Below are positions 9,211-18,103 of a stretch of 64,000 nucleotides of DNA, piece by piece. The position numbers and the translations under genes were made by a program. Positions within the stretch are counted from its first letter, which is position 1. Each line of letters opens with the position of its first letter. The notes below the pieces were generated by a model that saw nothing but the letters and a program-made list of their open reading frames with translations, did no database searches and had not been told where the DNA came from. Source of the DNA: Gemmatimonadota bacterium. GTDB lineage: Bacteria; Gemmatimonadota; Gemmatimonadetes; Palauibacterales; Palauibacteraceae. The DNA lies in the NCBI GenBank assembly GCA_022826685.1, contig JAJDUL010000053.1, positions 1 to 64,000 on the forward strand. The letters are read 5' to 3'.

Positions 9211-9933
9211 ATGATTCCCATGGTTTCAAAGCGTCGACACGTGTGGCTTCGGCCACTGGTGCTCGCGGTCGCCCTCGCCGCGGCGTCCGGGTGCGTCAAT
9301 GAGACCGGCCCCCTGCTTCGGGAGCCTGAACCGCCGCCGGCGCCGGTCGCGTCGACCACGGCGACGTATCGGGTGGTCTTCGAGTCGACGTGGAGCGCCT
9401 CGACACACCCGACGAACTTCCCCGGCGGCGCACATCTCTCTCCGCTGATCGGCGCCGTGCACAACGGCGGCGTCACCTTCTGGGAGGCGGACGGCACCGC
9501 GACGCCGGGGATCGAGAGCATGGCCGAGACCGGCGGCACGGGTACCCTCACCGCGGAGATCCAGGCCGAAGTCCCGGGAGCCGCGCTGACGGTCATCAAC
9601 GGCTCCGGGATCCGCAGCCCCGGCAGCACGACGATCCAGGCGATCACCCTTCGGGAGGACTTCCCGCTCATCACCCTCGTCACGATGATCGCCCCGAGCC
9701 CGGACTGGTTCGTGGGCGTGTCCGGCATGTCGCTGCGCGACGCGGACGGAAACTGGATCGCGGAACTCGAGGTCGTCCTCTACCCCTACGACGCGGGGAC
9801 GGACAGCGGGCCCGACTACGCCTCCGCCAACGACGACACGCAGCCGAGAGAGCCCATCCACAGCCTGCGCGGCGAGCGCCCCTTCTCCGACGAACCCATC
9901 GGCACCTTCACCTTCACGCGCACGGACGCGTAG
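9211..9933 (+). CDS. Spondin_N-domain lipoprotein
   Basis: About 240 residues. A signal peptide ends in a lipobox (AAASGC). The rest matches the Spondin_N domain: a strand beginning YRVVFESTWS, then SPLIGAVHN, GIESMAETG and a hydrophobic block with PSPDWFVGVSG. In animals this domain occurs in F-spondin and reeler-type extracellular proteins; in bacteria it is found in predicted surface lipoproteins of unknown role. ATG 9211 is used; ATG 9220 (MVSKRRHVW) would give a tidier signal peptide, and no ribosome site decides between them. It is monocistronic or the end of the preceding run, with the next genes convergent. Confidence 0.8.
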   Translation: MIPMVSKRRHVWLRPLVLAVALAAASGCVNETGPLLREPEPPPAPVASTTATYRVVFESTWSASTHPTNFPGGAHLSPLIGAVHNGGVTFWEADGTATPGIESMAETGGTGTLTAEIQAEVPGAALTVINGSGIRSPGSTTIQAITLREDFPLITLVTMIAPSPDWFVGVSGMSLRDADGNWIAELEVVLYPYDAGTDSGPDYASANDDTQPREPIHSLRGERPFSDEPIGTFTFTRTDA

Positions 9934-9972
9934 CGAGGGGCACGGACTTGTAGTCGGGCGCACGGCCCTCCG

Positions 9973-10359
9973 TCAGACGACGTCGTCGAGGAGGAAGAGG
10001 TCGGTGAGGAGCGCCCGCAGGTGGGATGAGGCGTTGAGGTTGTCGATCAACTGTGAGCTGATCGTCTCCTGGGCAAGAACGATCCGCACGGCCGCGCCGG
10101 CCCGTGCGGCGTCGGCCGAGGTGACGTCGATCATGTCACGGTAGGCGCCCGCCGGTTCCAGCCCCGCCGCCGCGATCAGGCCGCCGAGGTCGTTGGCCAG
10201 CGCCCCGAGCGCCGCGTCCGTGCGGCTCAGGTACTCCCGCAACTGGCCGCCGACCTTCGAGGCTTCCTCCTGCTCGGCCCCGAGCGCGGCGTAGGAGAGG
10301 AAGAACTCGTACGCCTTTTCGAGGACCTCGATGTGAGCCTTCAGCTCCTCGCGACTCAA
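9973..10359 (-). CDS. Helical protein of unknown function, last gene of the molybdenum hydroxylase operon
   Basis: 128 residues, strongly helical, rich in Ala, Leu and Glu, no signal peptide, membrane segment or cysteine motif. I do not recognise a family. Its TTG start overlaps the stop of the cytochrome b gene by 4 nt (TTGA), so it is translated with the operon. By position it might be an assembly or regulatory factor for the exported enzyme, in the place where other operons carry a PaoD/XdhC-type chaperone, but it shows no likeness to those proteins. It ends 39 nt from the convergent Spondin_N gene. Confidence 0.7.
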   Translation of the reverse strand: MSREELKAHIEVLEKAYEFFLSYAALGAEQEEASKVGGQLREYLSRTDAALGALANDLGGLIAAAGLEPAGAYRDMIDVTSADAARAGAAVRIVLAQETISSQLIDNLNASSHLRALLTDLFLLDDVV

Positions 10360-11231
10360 GCGGGCACGACCCCGTCGGGATCCGCGGACGACGCGCTACC
10401 CTCGGCCAGTTCGGCCCCGGCGGGCTCCGTCCCCAGCTTCCAGAGGTCGGGGTCGTAGTGCTCGAGGTATTCCTCGCGCGTGATCCAGCCCTTGATCATC
10501 GAGCGGGTCATCCAGCGCTTCTCGGGTCGGATCGCGAAGTAGATGTGGGCGATGACCATCGTGACGAGCCCGACCCCGCACAGCCCGTGCAGGACGAACA
10601 CGAGCCCCCACGTGGAGTCGGAGAGGAAGTACGGGTTGCTCGCCCAGAACCAGGTGTCGACCCCGAACATCATGAGGATACCGGTGACGATGACCCCCAC
10701 CGAAACGAGCGTCACCGCGTTGTGGTAGGCCCGCTGGTCGAGGGGGTACTTGCCCGAGCGCTCCTCCTTGGCCGGCTGGCGGCGGAGGAACTTCCCGATG
10801 GATTCGAACGCCTGCCTCATCTCCTTCGCCCCGGTCCACACCGACCAGAGGTCCTGCTTCGTCGTCGCGTGGATGATGTGGTAGATGATGAGGAGGGTGA
10901 GGACGATGCCGGCGATCCAGTGGATCGTGACCCAGGCGAACTGGACGCCGATCACGGGGAAGAACGCCGTGACCAGCAGCGTGAGCATCGTCGCCGCCAT
11001 CAGCCAGTGAAAGGTCCGGGAAGCCGACGAATGGCGCTCGACGCGCTCGGGGATGTCGGGTGCCGGCCCGGCCGCGCTCTTCTCGGCCTTGGGTGCCATG
11101 ATCCAGACGTACAGGTGGTGCCCGACCACGAAGAGAAAGCCGGCGATCGCGGCGGCCCAGAGCAGATCCCAGGCGACGCCGACGAGTACCTCCTGGCCCC
11201 AGGGATTCGGAGCTGTGCGGAGAATCTCCAT
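10356..11231 (-). CDS. Membrane cytochrome b subunit, electron acceptor of the molybdenum hydroxylase
   Basis: 291 residues with five predicted membrane helices, near 20-45, 75-95, 100-121, 170-190 and 208-232. Histidines in or beside them (H38, H75, H104, H118, H121, H215, H229) can hold two b hemes, as in the FdnI/cytochrome b561-like family (SRTFHWLMA; VTIHWIAGIV; LLIIYHIIH). Such subunits pass electrons from a periplasmic enzyme to quinone. ATG 11231 lies 27 nt after the FAD-subunit gene, and its stop overlaps the next start. Its place in this operon, with no other redox partner nearby, points to the molybdenum hydroxylase as donor. Confidence 0.85.
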   Translation of the reverse strand: MEILRTAPNPWGQEVLVGVAWDLLWAAAIAGFLFVVGHHLYVWIMAPKAEKSAAGPAPDIPERVERHSSASRTFHWLMAATMLTLLVTAFFPVIGVQFAWVTIHWIAGIVLTLLIIYHIIHATTKQDLWSVWTGAKEMRQAFESIGKFLRRQPAKEERSGKYPLDQRAYHNAVTLVSVGVIVTGILMMFGVDTWFWASNPYFLSDSTWGLVFVLHGLCGVGLVTMVIAHIYFAIRPEKRWMTRSMIKGWITREEYLEHYDPDLWKLGTEPAGAELAEGSASSADPDGVVPA

Positions 11232-11258
11232 CCAGGAGCTATCCTTTCCGGGACGCTG

Positions 11259-12257
11259 CTAGGCTGCGTCTCCTCGCACCGCGCGCCGGACGAGATTCCG
11301 CGCGAGCGGTACCTTGTAGTCGTTGTGGCGCAGCGGCTTGAAGCCGCGCGTGGCGAGTTCGCCGGCCGCCATGCCGGTGTCGTCGTTCGCCGGCATCCCC
11401 TGAACCAGGTCCTCGACATCGGTGAGCCGCACCGGCGTCGGAGCCACGCCGTTGACGGCGATCCGGGCGCGCTCGATCGTGCCGTTCGACTCCACGATCG
11501 CCGCGGCCACGCTGGCCAGTGCCCAGTCCCACGATTTCCGGTCGCGGACCTTCTCCCAGTAGAAGCGCGCACCCGCCCAGTCGCCGGGGATGCGCACGTG
11601 CGTCAGGAGGTCTCCCGGCTCCAGCACGGTCATGCGCTGGATGTCGATCTCCGGGCCGATGAAGAAGTCCTCGGCCTCATAGACGCGCTCGCCGCCTGGG
11701 TTCCGCACCATCATCTGCGCGCCGAGGGCGACCAGCGCGCCTGCCGTGTCCGCGCCGTTCACGGCCACGCAGCGGCTCTGTCCGGTCACGGCGTGCTCGC
11801 GGTTCATGGAGCGGGGCGTCCCCGCGTAACAGATGTTCCCGCCCGCGCGATAGCACGGCCACCCACCCCGGTAGTACCAGCAGCGGGTGTCCTGGATGAG
11901 GTTGCCGCCCAGCGTCCCCTGGTTCCGGATCTGCGGCGTCGCCACCTCGGCGGCGGCCTGGGCGAGGATTCCGAAGCGCGACCGCACCTCTTCACTCGCC
12001 GCCACGTCGCGCAGCGAAGTCATGGCGCCGATCTCGAGCCCGTCTCCGCTTACGCGGATCCCGCTCAGCTCGCTCACGGAGCCCAGCTCGACGACGACGT
12101 CGGGCCGCTTGATGCGGTCCTTGAACCAGTCCATCGAGTCGAGGCCGCCGGCCAGGACCCAGGTGTTGTCGTGGCGCTCGAGCACGTCCAGCGCCTCGTC
12201 CACGCTCGTCGGCTGGAAGAGCTCGAACGCGGGCATCATGTCGCGAATCACGGCCAT
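11259..12257 (-). CDS. FAD subunit of exported molybdenum hydroxylase, with 4Fe-4S cysteines (PaoB-like)
   Basis: 332 residues of the CoxM/XdhB FAD-binding family: VLAGGLDSMD and the ATPQIRNQGTLGGNL flavin loop. After the loop comes an insert with cysteines at 126, 135, 143 and 163. PaoB of E. coli and the beta subunit of 4-hydroxybenzoyl-CoA reductase have a comparable four-cysteine insert that binds a [4Fe-4S] cluster near the flavin, so a cluster is likely here too. No signal peptide is present, so it should leave the cell together with the Tat-tagged 2Fe-2S subunit. It is 13 nt downstream of the molybdenum subunit gene. Confidence 0.88.
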   Translation of the reverse strand: MAVIRDMMPAFELFQPTSVDEALDVLERHDNTWVLAGGLDSMDWFKDRIKRPDVVVELGSVSELSGIRVSGDGLEIGAMTSLRDVAASEEVRSRFGILAQAAAEVATPQIRNQGTLGGNLIQDTRCWYYRGGWPCYRAGGNICYAGTPRSMNREHAVTGQSRCVAVNGADTAGALVALGAQMMVRNPGGERVYEAEDFFIGPEIDIQRMTVLEPGDLLTHVRIPGDWAGARFYWEKVRDRKSWDWALASVAAAIVESNGTIERARIAVNGVAPTPVRLTDVEDLVQGMPANDDTGMAAGELATRGFKPLRHNDYKVPLARNLVRRAVRGDAA

Positions 12258-12270
12258 CGTCCTATCTCCC

Positions 12271-14667
12271 CTAGCTGTGGATCTCGGTGAGTGCGTGCGG
12301 CTGCGCCCGGCCCTCGAGTTCGGCCAGGATCACGTCCGTCGTCAGCGGGATCCGGCACAGGCAGCGCCCGCCAAGCGCGTCCGCGATCGCGGACGTGACC
12401 GCCGCGGACCCGGCCCCGACCGGGGGTTCTCCGATCCCCTTGGCGCCGATCGGCGTCTGCGGATCCGGCTCGCCCGCCGCCGCCCAGTCCATGCTGAGCG
12501 GCACGTCGAGGATGCCGGGCGGTCTCGCGGTATAGAGCCGGTGGGCGAAGGGCACGCCCCACTTCGGGTCGAACACCCACTTCTGGCTGCGCGCCTGGCC
12601 GAAGCCCTGCACGCTGCCGCCGTGGATCTGCGCCGCGAGGCTGCGCGGGTGCACGACGACGCCGCAGTCGGCGGATCCCGTGTAGTCGACGATCCGCACG
12701 TCGCCCGTCTCGGTGTCGAGTTCGACGACCGCGAAGCCCACGACCCACGACCACGTCGACCCCTCGTGCGAGAAGTTGTCCCGCGCGACGCCCATCAGGC
12801 CCTGGCCCGCGAGCTGGGTGGCGGAGCCGCGCGTGTAATCGTTGATGTCTTCCGGCAGCGCTTCGCCGGAGTACTCGCCGCCCATGGCGATCGCGCGCTC
12901 GGCGGCCTGCGCAAAGCTCATGGAGCCTCCCGGTCCGCTCACGCGCGCACCCCCGACCTGGTAGGCGCTCGCCGAGCCACCCAGCGCGGCGGCCGCGACC
13001 TCCTGCAGCTTCCGCTTCATGTCGAGCGCGGCGGCATAGTTCGCGCGCGTGTGCGCGTGGATCGTCTGGCTCCCCGCCTGCACCGAGCTGTACGGATGGT
13101 GCTGCGAGCTGTCGCCCCAGATGACCGCGCAGTCGTCCCACTCGAGGCCGAGTTCATCCGCCGCGGCCCGGGCCGTGTCCGCCATGGAGTGCGTACCGAG
13201 GTTCCCGATGCCCTGGTGGATGTAGAGCGTCCCGTCCGGGCGGATGAGGAGGAGCCCGTCGAACCCCGACGAGCCGCCGACGTACGGGCTCAGGCCGACG
13301 CCGACCCCCGTGACCTTCGTCCCGTTCCGCTGCCCGCTGAGCGCCTGCTTCCCGGCCCAGTCGAACTGCGCCGCGCCCGCATCGATCGCCTCGCGCACGA
13401 AGGCGCTCGTCGTCGTTATCCGCTGTGGCCCGAACTCCGAGTCGTGCGTGGGGGCGTTGATCTTGCGGATCTCCACCCGATCGATCCCCAGTTCGCGCGC
13501 CGCCTTGTCGACGAGCGGCTCGAGCATGGCAACGATCTGGGCGCCGCCCGGCGCCCGCTGCGCCGCCCGGGGCGGCGTGTTCGTGTAGAGGGTGAGACCG
13601 CGGAAGCGCATCGCGTCGGGCTGGTACATGAGGTCCGTCACGGCGCCCGCGGTGTTGTAGTCGCCCGACCGCCCGTAGGGCCCGTGGTCCTGGATGATGT
13701 AGAGGTCGATCCCGGTGATCTTCCCGTCGCTGCGGAAACCCATCTTCGTCCACGCCTGGAAACCGGGGCGCGCGCGGCCGATGTAGTTCTCCTCGTAGCG
13801 GTTGATCCGCATCATCACCGGCCGCTGGATCTTCTTCGCCAGAAGCGCCGTGACCTGGTAGATGGGGACGCCGGCGATCTTCGAGCCGAAGCCGCCGCCG
13901 CAATACTGGCCCACGAAGACGAGTTCGTCCGGCTCCAGATCGAGCTGTCCCGCGATCGCCTGGTGGGCGCGCTGCGTACTCTGTGTGGACCCGTAGAGGT
14001 AGCAGCGGCCGTCCTCCCAGTAGGCCATGGAGCTTCGCGGCTCCATCGGATGGTGGGTCAGCGACTGGTGCACGATCGTGTCCTCGAGCACGTAGTCCGC
14101 GTCGGCGAACGCCGCGTCGAGGTCGCCGTGGTCCCATTCGTCCGTCGGCTCGCCCATCGGCAGCCGGCCCTCGGCCTCGGCCGCGTCGAACTCCGCCTGC
14201 GGCCACTTCAGATCCTCCCATTCACGCCCGCTCTCCCCCAAACGCATGACGTTGCCCTCGAGCCGCGCGTTCGAGCCGCCGGGCCGCAGGCTGTCGAGCG
14301 GGTCGATCGCGAAGGGGAGCGGCTCGAGGTCGATGTCGATCGCCTCGATCGCGTCCGCCGCCGTCGTCTCGTCGACCGCCGCCAGCGCGAGGATGGGCTC
14401 GCCCACGTACTTCGGCTCATCCGTGAGCGCCGCCTCGCCCGGAGCATCGGGTTGATTGACCTCGGCCGCCCGCAAAATCCCGAGCACGCCGGGCATCGCG
14501 AGCGCGCGGCTCGCGTCCACGCTGCGCACGCGGGCGTGCGGCATCGGGCTCAGGAGAAGCTTGGCGAAGACCATGCCCTCCGCCCTGAAGTCCTCCGCGT
14601 ACCTGGCTCGTCCCGTGACTTTCGCGCGCAGATCCGGCGGCGAAATGTCCTGTCCGATTAGCGCCAT
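12271..14667 (-). CDS. Molybdopterin-binding large subunit of exported molybdenum hydroxylase (PaoC-like)
   Basis: 798 residues, full length for the xanthine dehydrogenase/aldehyde oxidase large subunit. Visible are the N-terminal Ald_Xan_dh domain (KVTGRARYAEDF), the cofactor-binding CGGGFGSK and AAQRAPGGA loops, and the catalytic glutamate in KGIGEPPVGAG (about E747). The family hydroxylates aldehydes or N-heterocycles using water at a Mo centre. ATG 14667 follows GGGGAG; the open frame extends 15 codons further with no better start. No signal peptide, so export by hitch-hiking on the small subunit is inferred, as known for PaoABC. Substrate unknown; an aldehyde is plausible. Confidence 0.92.
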   Translation of the reverse strand: MALIGQDISPPDLRAKVTGRARYAEDFRAEGMVFAKLLLSPMPHARVRSVDASRALAMPGVLGILRAAEVNQPDAPGEAALTDEPKYVGEPILALAAVDETTAADAIEAIDIDLEPLPFAIDPLDSLRPGGSNARLEGNVMRLGESGREWEDLKWPQAEFDAAEAEGRLPMGEPTDEWDHGDLDAAFADADYVLEDTIVHQSLTHHPMEPRSSMAYWEDGRCYLYGSTQSTQRAHQAIAGQLDLEPDELVFVGQYCGGGFGSKIAGVPIYQVTALLAKKIQRPVMMRINRYEENYIGRARPGFQAWTKMGFRSDGKITGIDLYIIQDHGPYGRSGDYNTAGAVTDLMYQPDAMRFRGLTLYTNTPPRAAQRAPGGAQIVAMLEPLVDKAARELGIDRVEIRKINAPTHDSEFGPQRITTTSAFVREAIDAGAAQFDWAGKQALSGQRNGTKVTGVGVGLSPYVGGSSGFDGLLLIRPDGTLYIHQGIGNLGTHSMADTARAAADELGLEWDDCAVIWGDSSQHHPYSSVQAGSQTIHAHTRANYAAALDMKRKLQEVAAAALGGSASAYQVGGARVSGPGGSMSFAQAAERAIAMGGEYSGEALPEDINDYTRGSATQLAGQGLMGVARDNFSHEGSTWSWVVGFAVVELDTETGDVRIVDYTGSADCGVVVHPRSLAAQIHGGSVQGFGQARSQKWVFDPKWGVPFAHRLYTARPPGILDVPLSMDWAAAGEPDPQTPIGAKGIGEPPVGAGSAAVTSAIADALGGRCLCRIPLTTDVILAELEGRAQPHALTEIHS

Positions 14668-14680
14668 GATCGTTCTCCCC

Positions 14681-15313
14681 TCACACCATGCGCCGCGCGT
14701 ACTCGGCGGCACGCATGGCGGAGTTCAGGATTTTGTTGTAGTCCCCGCAGCGGCAGAGATTGCCGGAGAGAGCCTCGGCCGTCTCCTCGCGCGTGGGCTC
14801 CGGGTTCTCGTTCGTGAGCGCGACCATGCTCATGATGAAGCCGGGCGCGCAGAAGGCGCACTGGAACCCGCCCTCGTCGATCACCGCCTGCTGCACCGGG
14901 TGCAGCGTCCCGTCCGCGCTCTCGAGCCCTTCGATCGTCGTCACCGACCGGTCGCGCACCGTGTTCGTCAGCATCGAACACGCGTAGTGCGAAACCCCGT
15001 CGACGAGCACCGTACAGGCGCCGCACTCCGCGCGGTCGCAGCCGAGCTTCGTGCCGGTGAGGCCCAGCTTGTAGCGGAGCGTCATCGCCAGCGTCTCCTG
15101 CGGCATGACATCCACCGAACGCGACACACCGTTCACGTCCAGCGAGATCATGCGGGGCATCGACGCCCGCACCGCCGCGCTCGCCGACAGGCTCCGAGCC
15201 CGGAAGAGGTGGCTGGAGGAAGAGACCACCGCGCCGGTCGCGATGACCCCCTTGATGAACGTCCTGCGGGAATGACCCGTTGGAGTCTCGGTCGTGATCT
15301 CGGCGTCACTCAT
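14681..15313 (-). CDS. Tat-exported [2Fe-2S] subunit of molybdenum hydroxylase (PaoA-like)
   Basis: 210 residues. A twin-arginine signal (SRRTFIKG at residues 15-22, then a hydrophobic region) precedes two 2Fe-2S domains. The plant-ferredoxin-like one has GCDRAECGAC and a further C in HYAC; the helical one has CAFC and LCRC. This subunit carries electrons from the Mo centre to FAD. It is the first gene of the minus-strand operon (FeS, Mo, FAD, cytochrome b, unknown); GAGG lies upstream of the start. It should bring the whole assembled, cofactor-loaded complex through the Tat pore. Confidence 0.92.
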   Translation of the reverse strand: MSDAEITTETPTGHSRRTFIKGVIATGAVVSSSSHLFRARSLSASAAVRASMPRMISLDVNGVSRSVDVMPQETLAMTLRYKLGLTGTKLGCDRAECGACTVLVDGVSHYACSMLTNTVRDRSVTTIEGLESADGTLHPVQQAVIDEGGFQCAFCAPGFIMSMVALTNENPEPTREETAEALSGNLCRCGDYNKILNSAMRAAEYARRMV

Positions 15314-15455
15314 GGGCGAACCTCAAGCGGGAGACCTTTTTACGCGTTTGCGTCGCGCTCGCCGCGTTTCCACGGGAGACACAACGATCCACGGTGAATC
15401 CTTACATCGCCCGCCCCCGGAAACAAGACTGCGGGCCGCGCTCCCGGCGGGGCTG

Positions 15456-17585
15456 TTACAGGATCCTGAGGAATCGGGGGTCGATGGAGAGGAGGAGGAC
15501 CCAGTTCGCGCCGCTTCCGCCGGGCGATGAATCGCCGCGCAGACCGCGCATGACGTCGAAGCGAAGGATGTCGTAGACAAGTCCGAGGCCGAGGCCGGCC
15601 GAGGCGCGCAGACCGTCGCTTCCACTCACGCCGAAGCGGCGGGCGGCGCCCTCCGCCGCGCGGCCGAGGCCGGCCCAGCCGGCGGCTCCGATGCCGCGCA
15701 GCCGCACCCACGGGGACGCGATGGCCCGCGACACCTCGGCGCGCCACAGCGCCATGCGGTCCCCGCCCCAGCCGCGAAACTCGTAGCCGGGCAGCGAACC
15801 GCGCCCCCCGAGCAGGAAGAGCCGCTGGACCGGCAGCTCCCCGCCGGCGAGACCGAACTCCACGCCGCTCGCCCAGTCCCACCCGCCGCCCGGACTCCCC
15901 CGGACCCGCAGCGCGACCGTGGCGCGCGTGTAGCCGAAGTCCCCGACGCCGTTCGCAGCTGCTTCGCCCGCGAGATCCAGGAGCCAGCGAGCGCCCGATC
16001 CGCTTCGGAGTCGCACCGTCACACCCGCGTCGAGCCGCGCGAGCTCCCCCTCGTCGACGGGGTGCACGGGGCGGAGCGGCCGGTCTCCGAGCGGCACGGT
16101 GCCGACGACCAGCCCGGCGCTCCGGTGGCGCTCGAGCGAAGCGCCCACGCGCCAGCGCACGGGGCCGCCGTGACGGGCGATCCCGATCCGTCCGCCGGTC
16201 GTGAGGTAGGGATCCTCGTAGTCCTCTCCGCGGGCGAGGAGGGAGAGCGTCCGCAGCGCCCCCACCCCGGCGGACGGCCCCACGTCGCGGTGAGTCCGAA
16301 GCCAGCCGTCGACCGCCACCTCGACCTCCCCGAGCCGCCGCCCCAGTCCGAGGCTCGCCTGCGGTCGCGCCTCCCCGATCGCAAGGCCGCCCCCGAACGA
16401 TATCCGCGTGAGATCGTTCGGCCGCCAGGCGCCTCCCGCCCCGACGAACAGCCCCTCGGAACGCCGCGCCCGGATTCCCCCCGACGCGTTCGGAAGCGCG
16501 AATTGCCAGCGTCCGCCCCCGAGCAGCGCCTGCCGCCGCAGGAGTCCGCGGGCGTCCGCGACGGCCCTCGCCGGATCGCCATCGGCGCTTCCCTCCTCGA
16601 TGGGTCCCCCGTAAAGCGGGTCTTCCCAGCCGTCGAAGCGGGCCAGCTCTTCGTCGCGATAGCTGTAGATGACCTGCCCCGGCCCGAGGCTGAAGAGCGC
16701 CTCCTCGTCGAATTCGTAGTCAAGGACGCGGAAGCGGGTCCGGATCAGCGTCGCGAGCGGGAAGTCCAACCAGGGAAGGGAGCGCGCGATCTCGATTTCC
16801 TGCTCGTCGGGCAGCCAGTAACGACCCTCCTGCAGCGCGGAGCGCAGGTCGACGACGAGCCGCACGACCTGCGGGTCCCGGTAGGCGGCGCGGGTGAAGG
16901 TGATCCGCATCCGGGCGATGGCCCCCGTCTCCCGTTCGACGAAGAGCGACCCGACGACGCCCGCGGCCGCCACTTCCCGCGGGCGGACCTCCAGTTCGAA
17001 GACCCGGGCGGTCCGGTCGCGGAGCCGGATCTCGAGCGAGTCCGCGAGCCGGTATTCATAGAATTCACGCGCGCCGGCCGCCGCGGGATGAAGCACGTCC
17101 CGGACCTCGTGACCCTCTCCGATCCCGATCCGGTCGCCGAAATTGTCGAGGACGAGAAAGAGGTGGTCGATGTGATAATCGATGGTCGTCGGCAGCCGGC
17201 GTTCGTGTCGGCGTCCGATGATCGTCTGCATCGAGCGGTCCGGGTGCTGCCAGCGGACATCCAGCGCGAGCTGGTCCGCCCGGATGACATGCCGTTCCCC
17301 GAGGATGTCGCCGAGGTAGTAGACGTGCCCCTGCACGTCGGCGCGGAATCGTTCGAGGGAGCTGTCGGCCCAGACGTGCCGCCGCGCTTCGATCGCGCGC
17401 TCGATGAGGAGAAGCGCCGTCTCGGAGTCCCAGCCATCGGAACCCCCGGCCTGCGGAGCCGCGGCCGGCGAGGCGGGGATGGCCTGGGCACCGGTCCCGG
17501 ACGCGAAGCAGAGCGCCGCCACGGCGACCACCGCCGCGGCCGCCACCCACCGCCCGTCAGCCGAAGAGGTCCTCCTGCCCGTCAT
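15456..17585 (-). CDS. Omp85/BamA-TamA-like outer-membrane beta-barrel protein
   Basis: 709 residues. A signal peptide (VAAAAVVAVAALCFASGTGA) is followed by a periplasmic part of about 330 residues and a C-terminal barrel of alternating hydrophobic strands. In the barrel, GGRGSLPGYEFRGWGGD resembles the surface-antigen (Omp85) signature at the start of the last strands. It may be a lipid or protein translocator, or a DUF5686-type barrel; the periplasmic part does not show clear POTRA repeats. Its start overlaps the end of the preceding minus-strand gene by 29 nt. The next operon downstream begins 142 nt later with its own start signals. Confidence 0.72.
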   Translation of the reverse strand: MTGRRTSSADGRWVAAAAVVAVAALCFASGTGAQAIPASPAAAPQAGGSDGWDSETALLLIERAIEARRHVWADSSLERFRADVQGHVYYLGDILGERHVIRADQLALDVRWQHPDRSMQTIIGRRHERRLPTTIDYHIDHLFLVLDNFGDRIGIGEGHEVRDVLHPAAAGAREFYEYRLADSLEIRLRDRTARVFELEVRPREVAAAGVVGSLFVERETGAIARMRITFTRAAYRDPQVVRLVVDLRSALQEGRYWLPDEQEIEIARSLPWLDFPLATLIRTRFRVLDYEFDEEALFSLGPGQVIYSYRDEELARFDGWEDPLYGGPIEEGSADGDPARAVADARGLLRRQALLGGGRWQFALPNASGGIRARRSEGLFVGAGGAWRPNDLTRISFGGGLAIGEARPQASLGLGRRLGEVEVAVDGWLRTHRDVGPSAGVGALRTLSLLARGEDYEDPYLTTGGRIGIARHGGPVRWRVGASLERHRSAGLVVGTVPLGDRPLRPVHPVDEGELARLDAGVTVRLRSGSGARWLLDLAGEAAANGVGDFGYTRATVALRVRGSPGGGWDWASGVEFGLAGGELPVQRLFLLGGRGSLPGYEFRGWGGDRMALWRAEVSRAIASPWVRLRGIGAAGWAGLGRAAEGAARRFGVSGSDGLRASAGLGLGLVYDILRFDVMRGLRGDSSPGGSGANWVLLLSIDPRFLRIL

Positions 17586-17964
17586 CGTCCGGCTCCATGA
17601 CCCGCCGGAGTCTGCCGGCCCAGTACTCGACGTCGAAACCCTCTTCGTTCTTCAACATCCGCTTGAGCACCGGCGACAGGTCGCGCAGCGCGCCGACGAG
17701 GTCTTCGGCGATGGAGCCGGCCTCGGCGACCCGGGCTTCGTCCGGGAGCGACGCCATGTCCCGGAGGATCGAAGCCTCGGATCGCGATGCCGTGACGGGC
17801 TCGGACCTGGTGGCGACGAAGACCTCCGTCCGCCGGCCGGGTCCCCGGTCTTCCTCGATCGGGAGCAATCCGACGATCTGGTCGGAGCGCCAGTACTTCG
17901 CGTACCCGAGGTGGACCATCCGGTCGCGTTTGATCTCCACGCCGCCTCCGTTCCGCCTGCTCAT
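17557..17964 (-). CDS. Possible RemA/DUF370-like small protein
   Basis: About 135 residues. The first half (HLGYAKYWRSDQIVGLLPI, then GPGRRTEVFVATRSEPV) has the pattern of RemA-type regulators: a Gly-aromatic start, a conserved Asp-x-Ile-Val strand and a Gly-Arg-Arg-Thr strand. RemA proteins are small DNA-binding activators first known from Bacillus biofilm genes. The second half is helical and acidic and has no RemA counterpart. ATG 17964 is used; GTG 17940 has a better ribosome site (GGAGG) and would give 127 residues. The resemblance is weak, so treat the family call as tentative. Confidence 0.45.
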   Translation of the reverse strand: MSRRNGGGVEIKRDRMVHLGYAKYWRSDQIVGLLPIEEDRGPGRRTEVFVATRSEPVTASRSEASILRDMASLPDEARVAEAGSIAEDLVGALRDLSPVLKRMLKNEEGFDVEYWAGRLRRVMEPDDDGQEDLFG

Positions 17965-18035
17965 GCGCCGACCCCGCTGCCGGCTCCAAGCTCGCAAGTG
18001 CCCCGTCCGCGCCGCAACACCGCCACCCCCTCAAA

Positions 18036-18053
18036 CCGGCGGCATACCGCCGG
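18036..18053. repeat. Inverted repeat between divergent genes
   Basis: CCGGCGG and CCGCCGG form a perfect 7-bp inverted repeat around CATA in the 139-nt gap between the minus-strand RemA-like gene and the plus-strand HD phosphohydrolase gene. It has no T tract. It could be an operator, but GC-rich palindromes of this size also arise by chance here. Confidence 0.35.
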
Positions 18054-18103
18054 CCCGGTTGATTGCCCGTTGACCGCGCGGCGGAGCATGTTCAGCGACG
18101 CCC

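Noticed and set aside
11887-14661. 924-codon plus-strand open frame across the molybdenum hydroxylase operon
   Set aside because: Antisense to a large subunit with all catalytic motifs; composition is that of a shadow frame.
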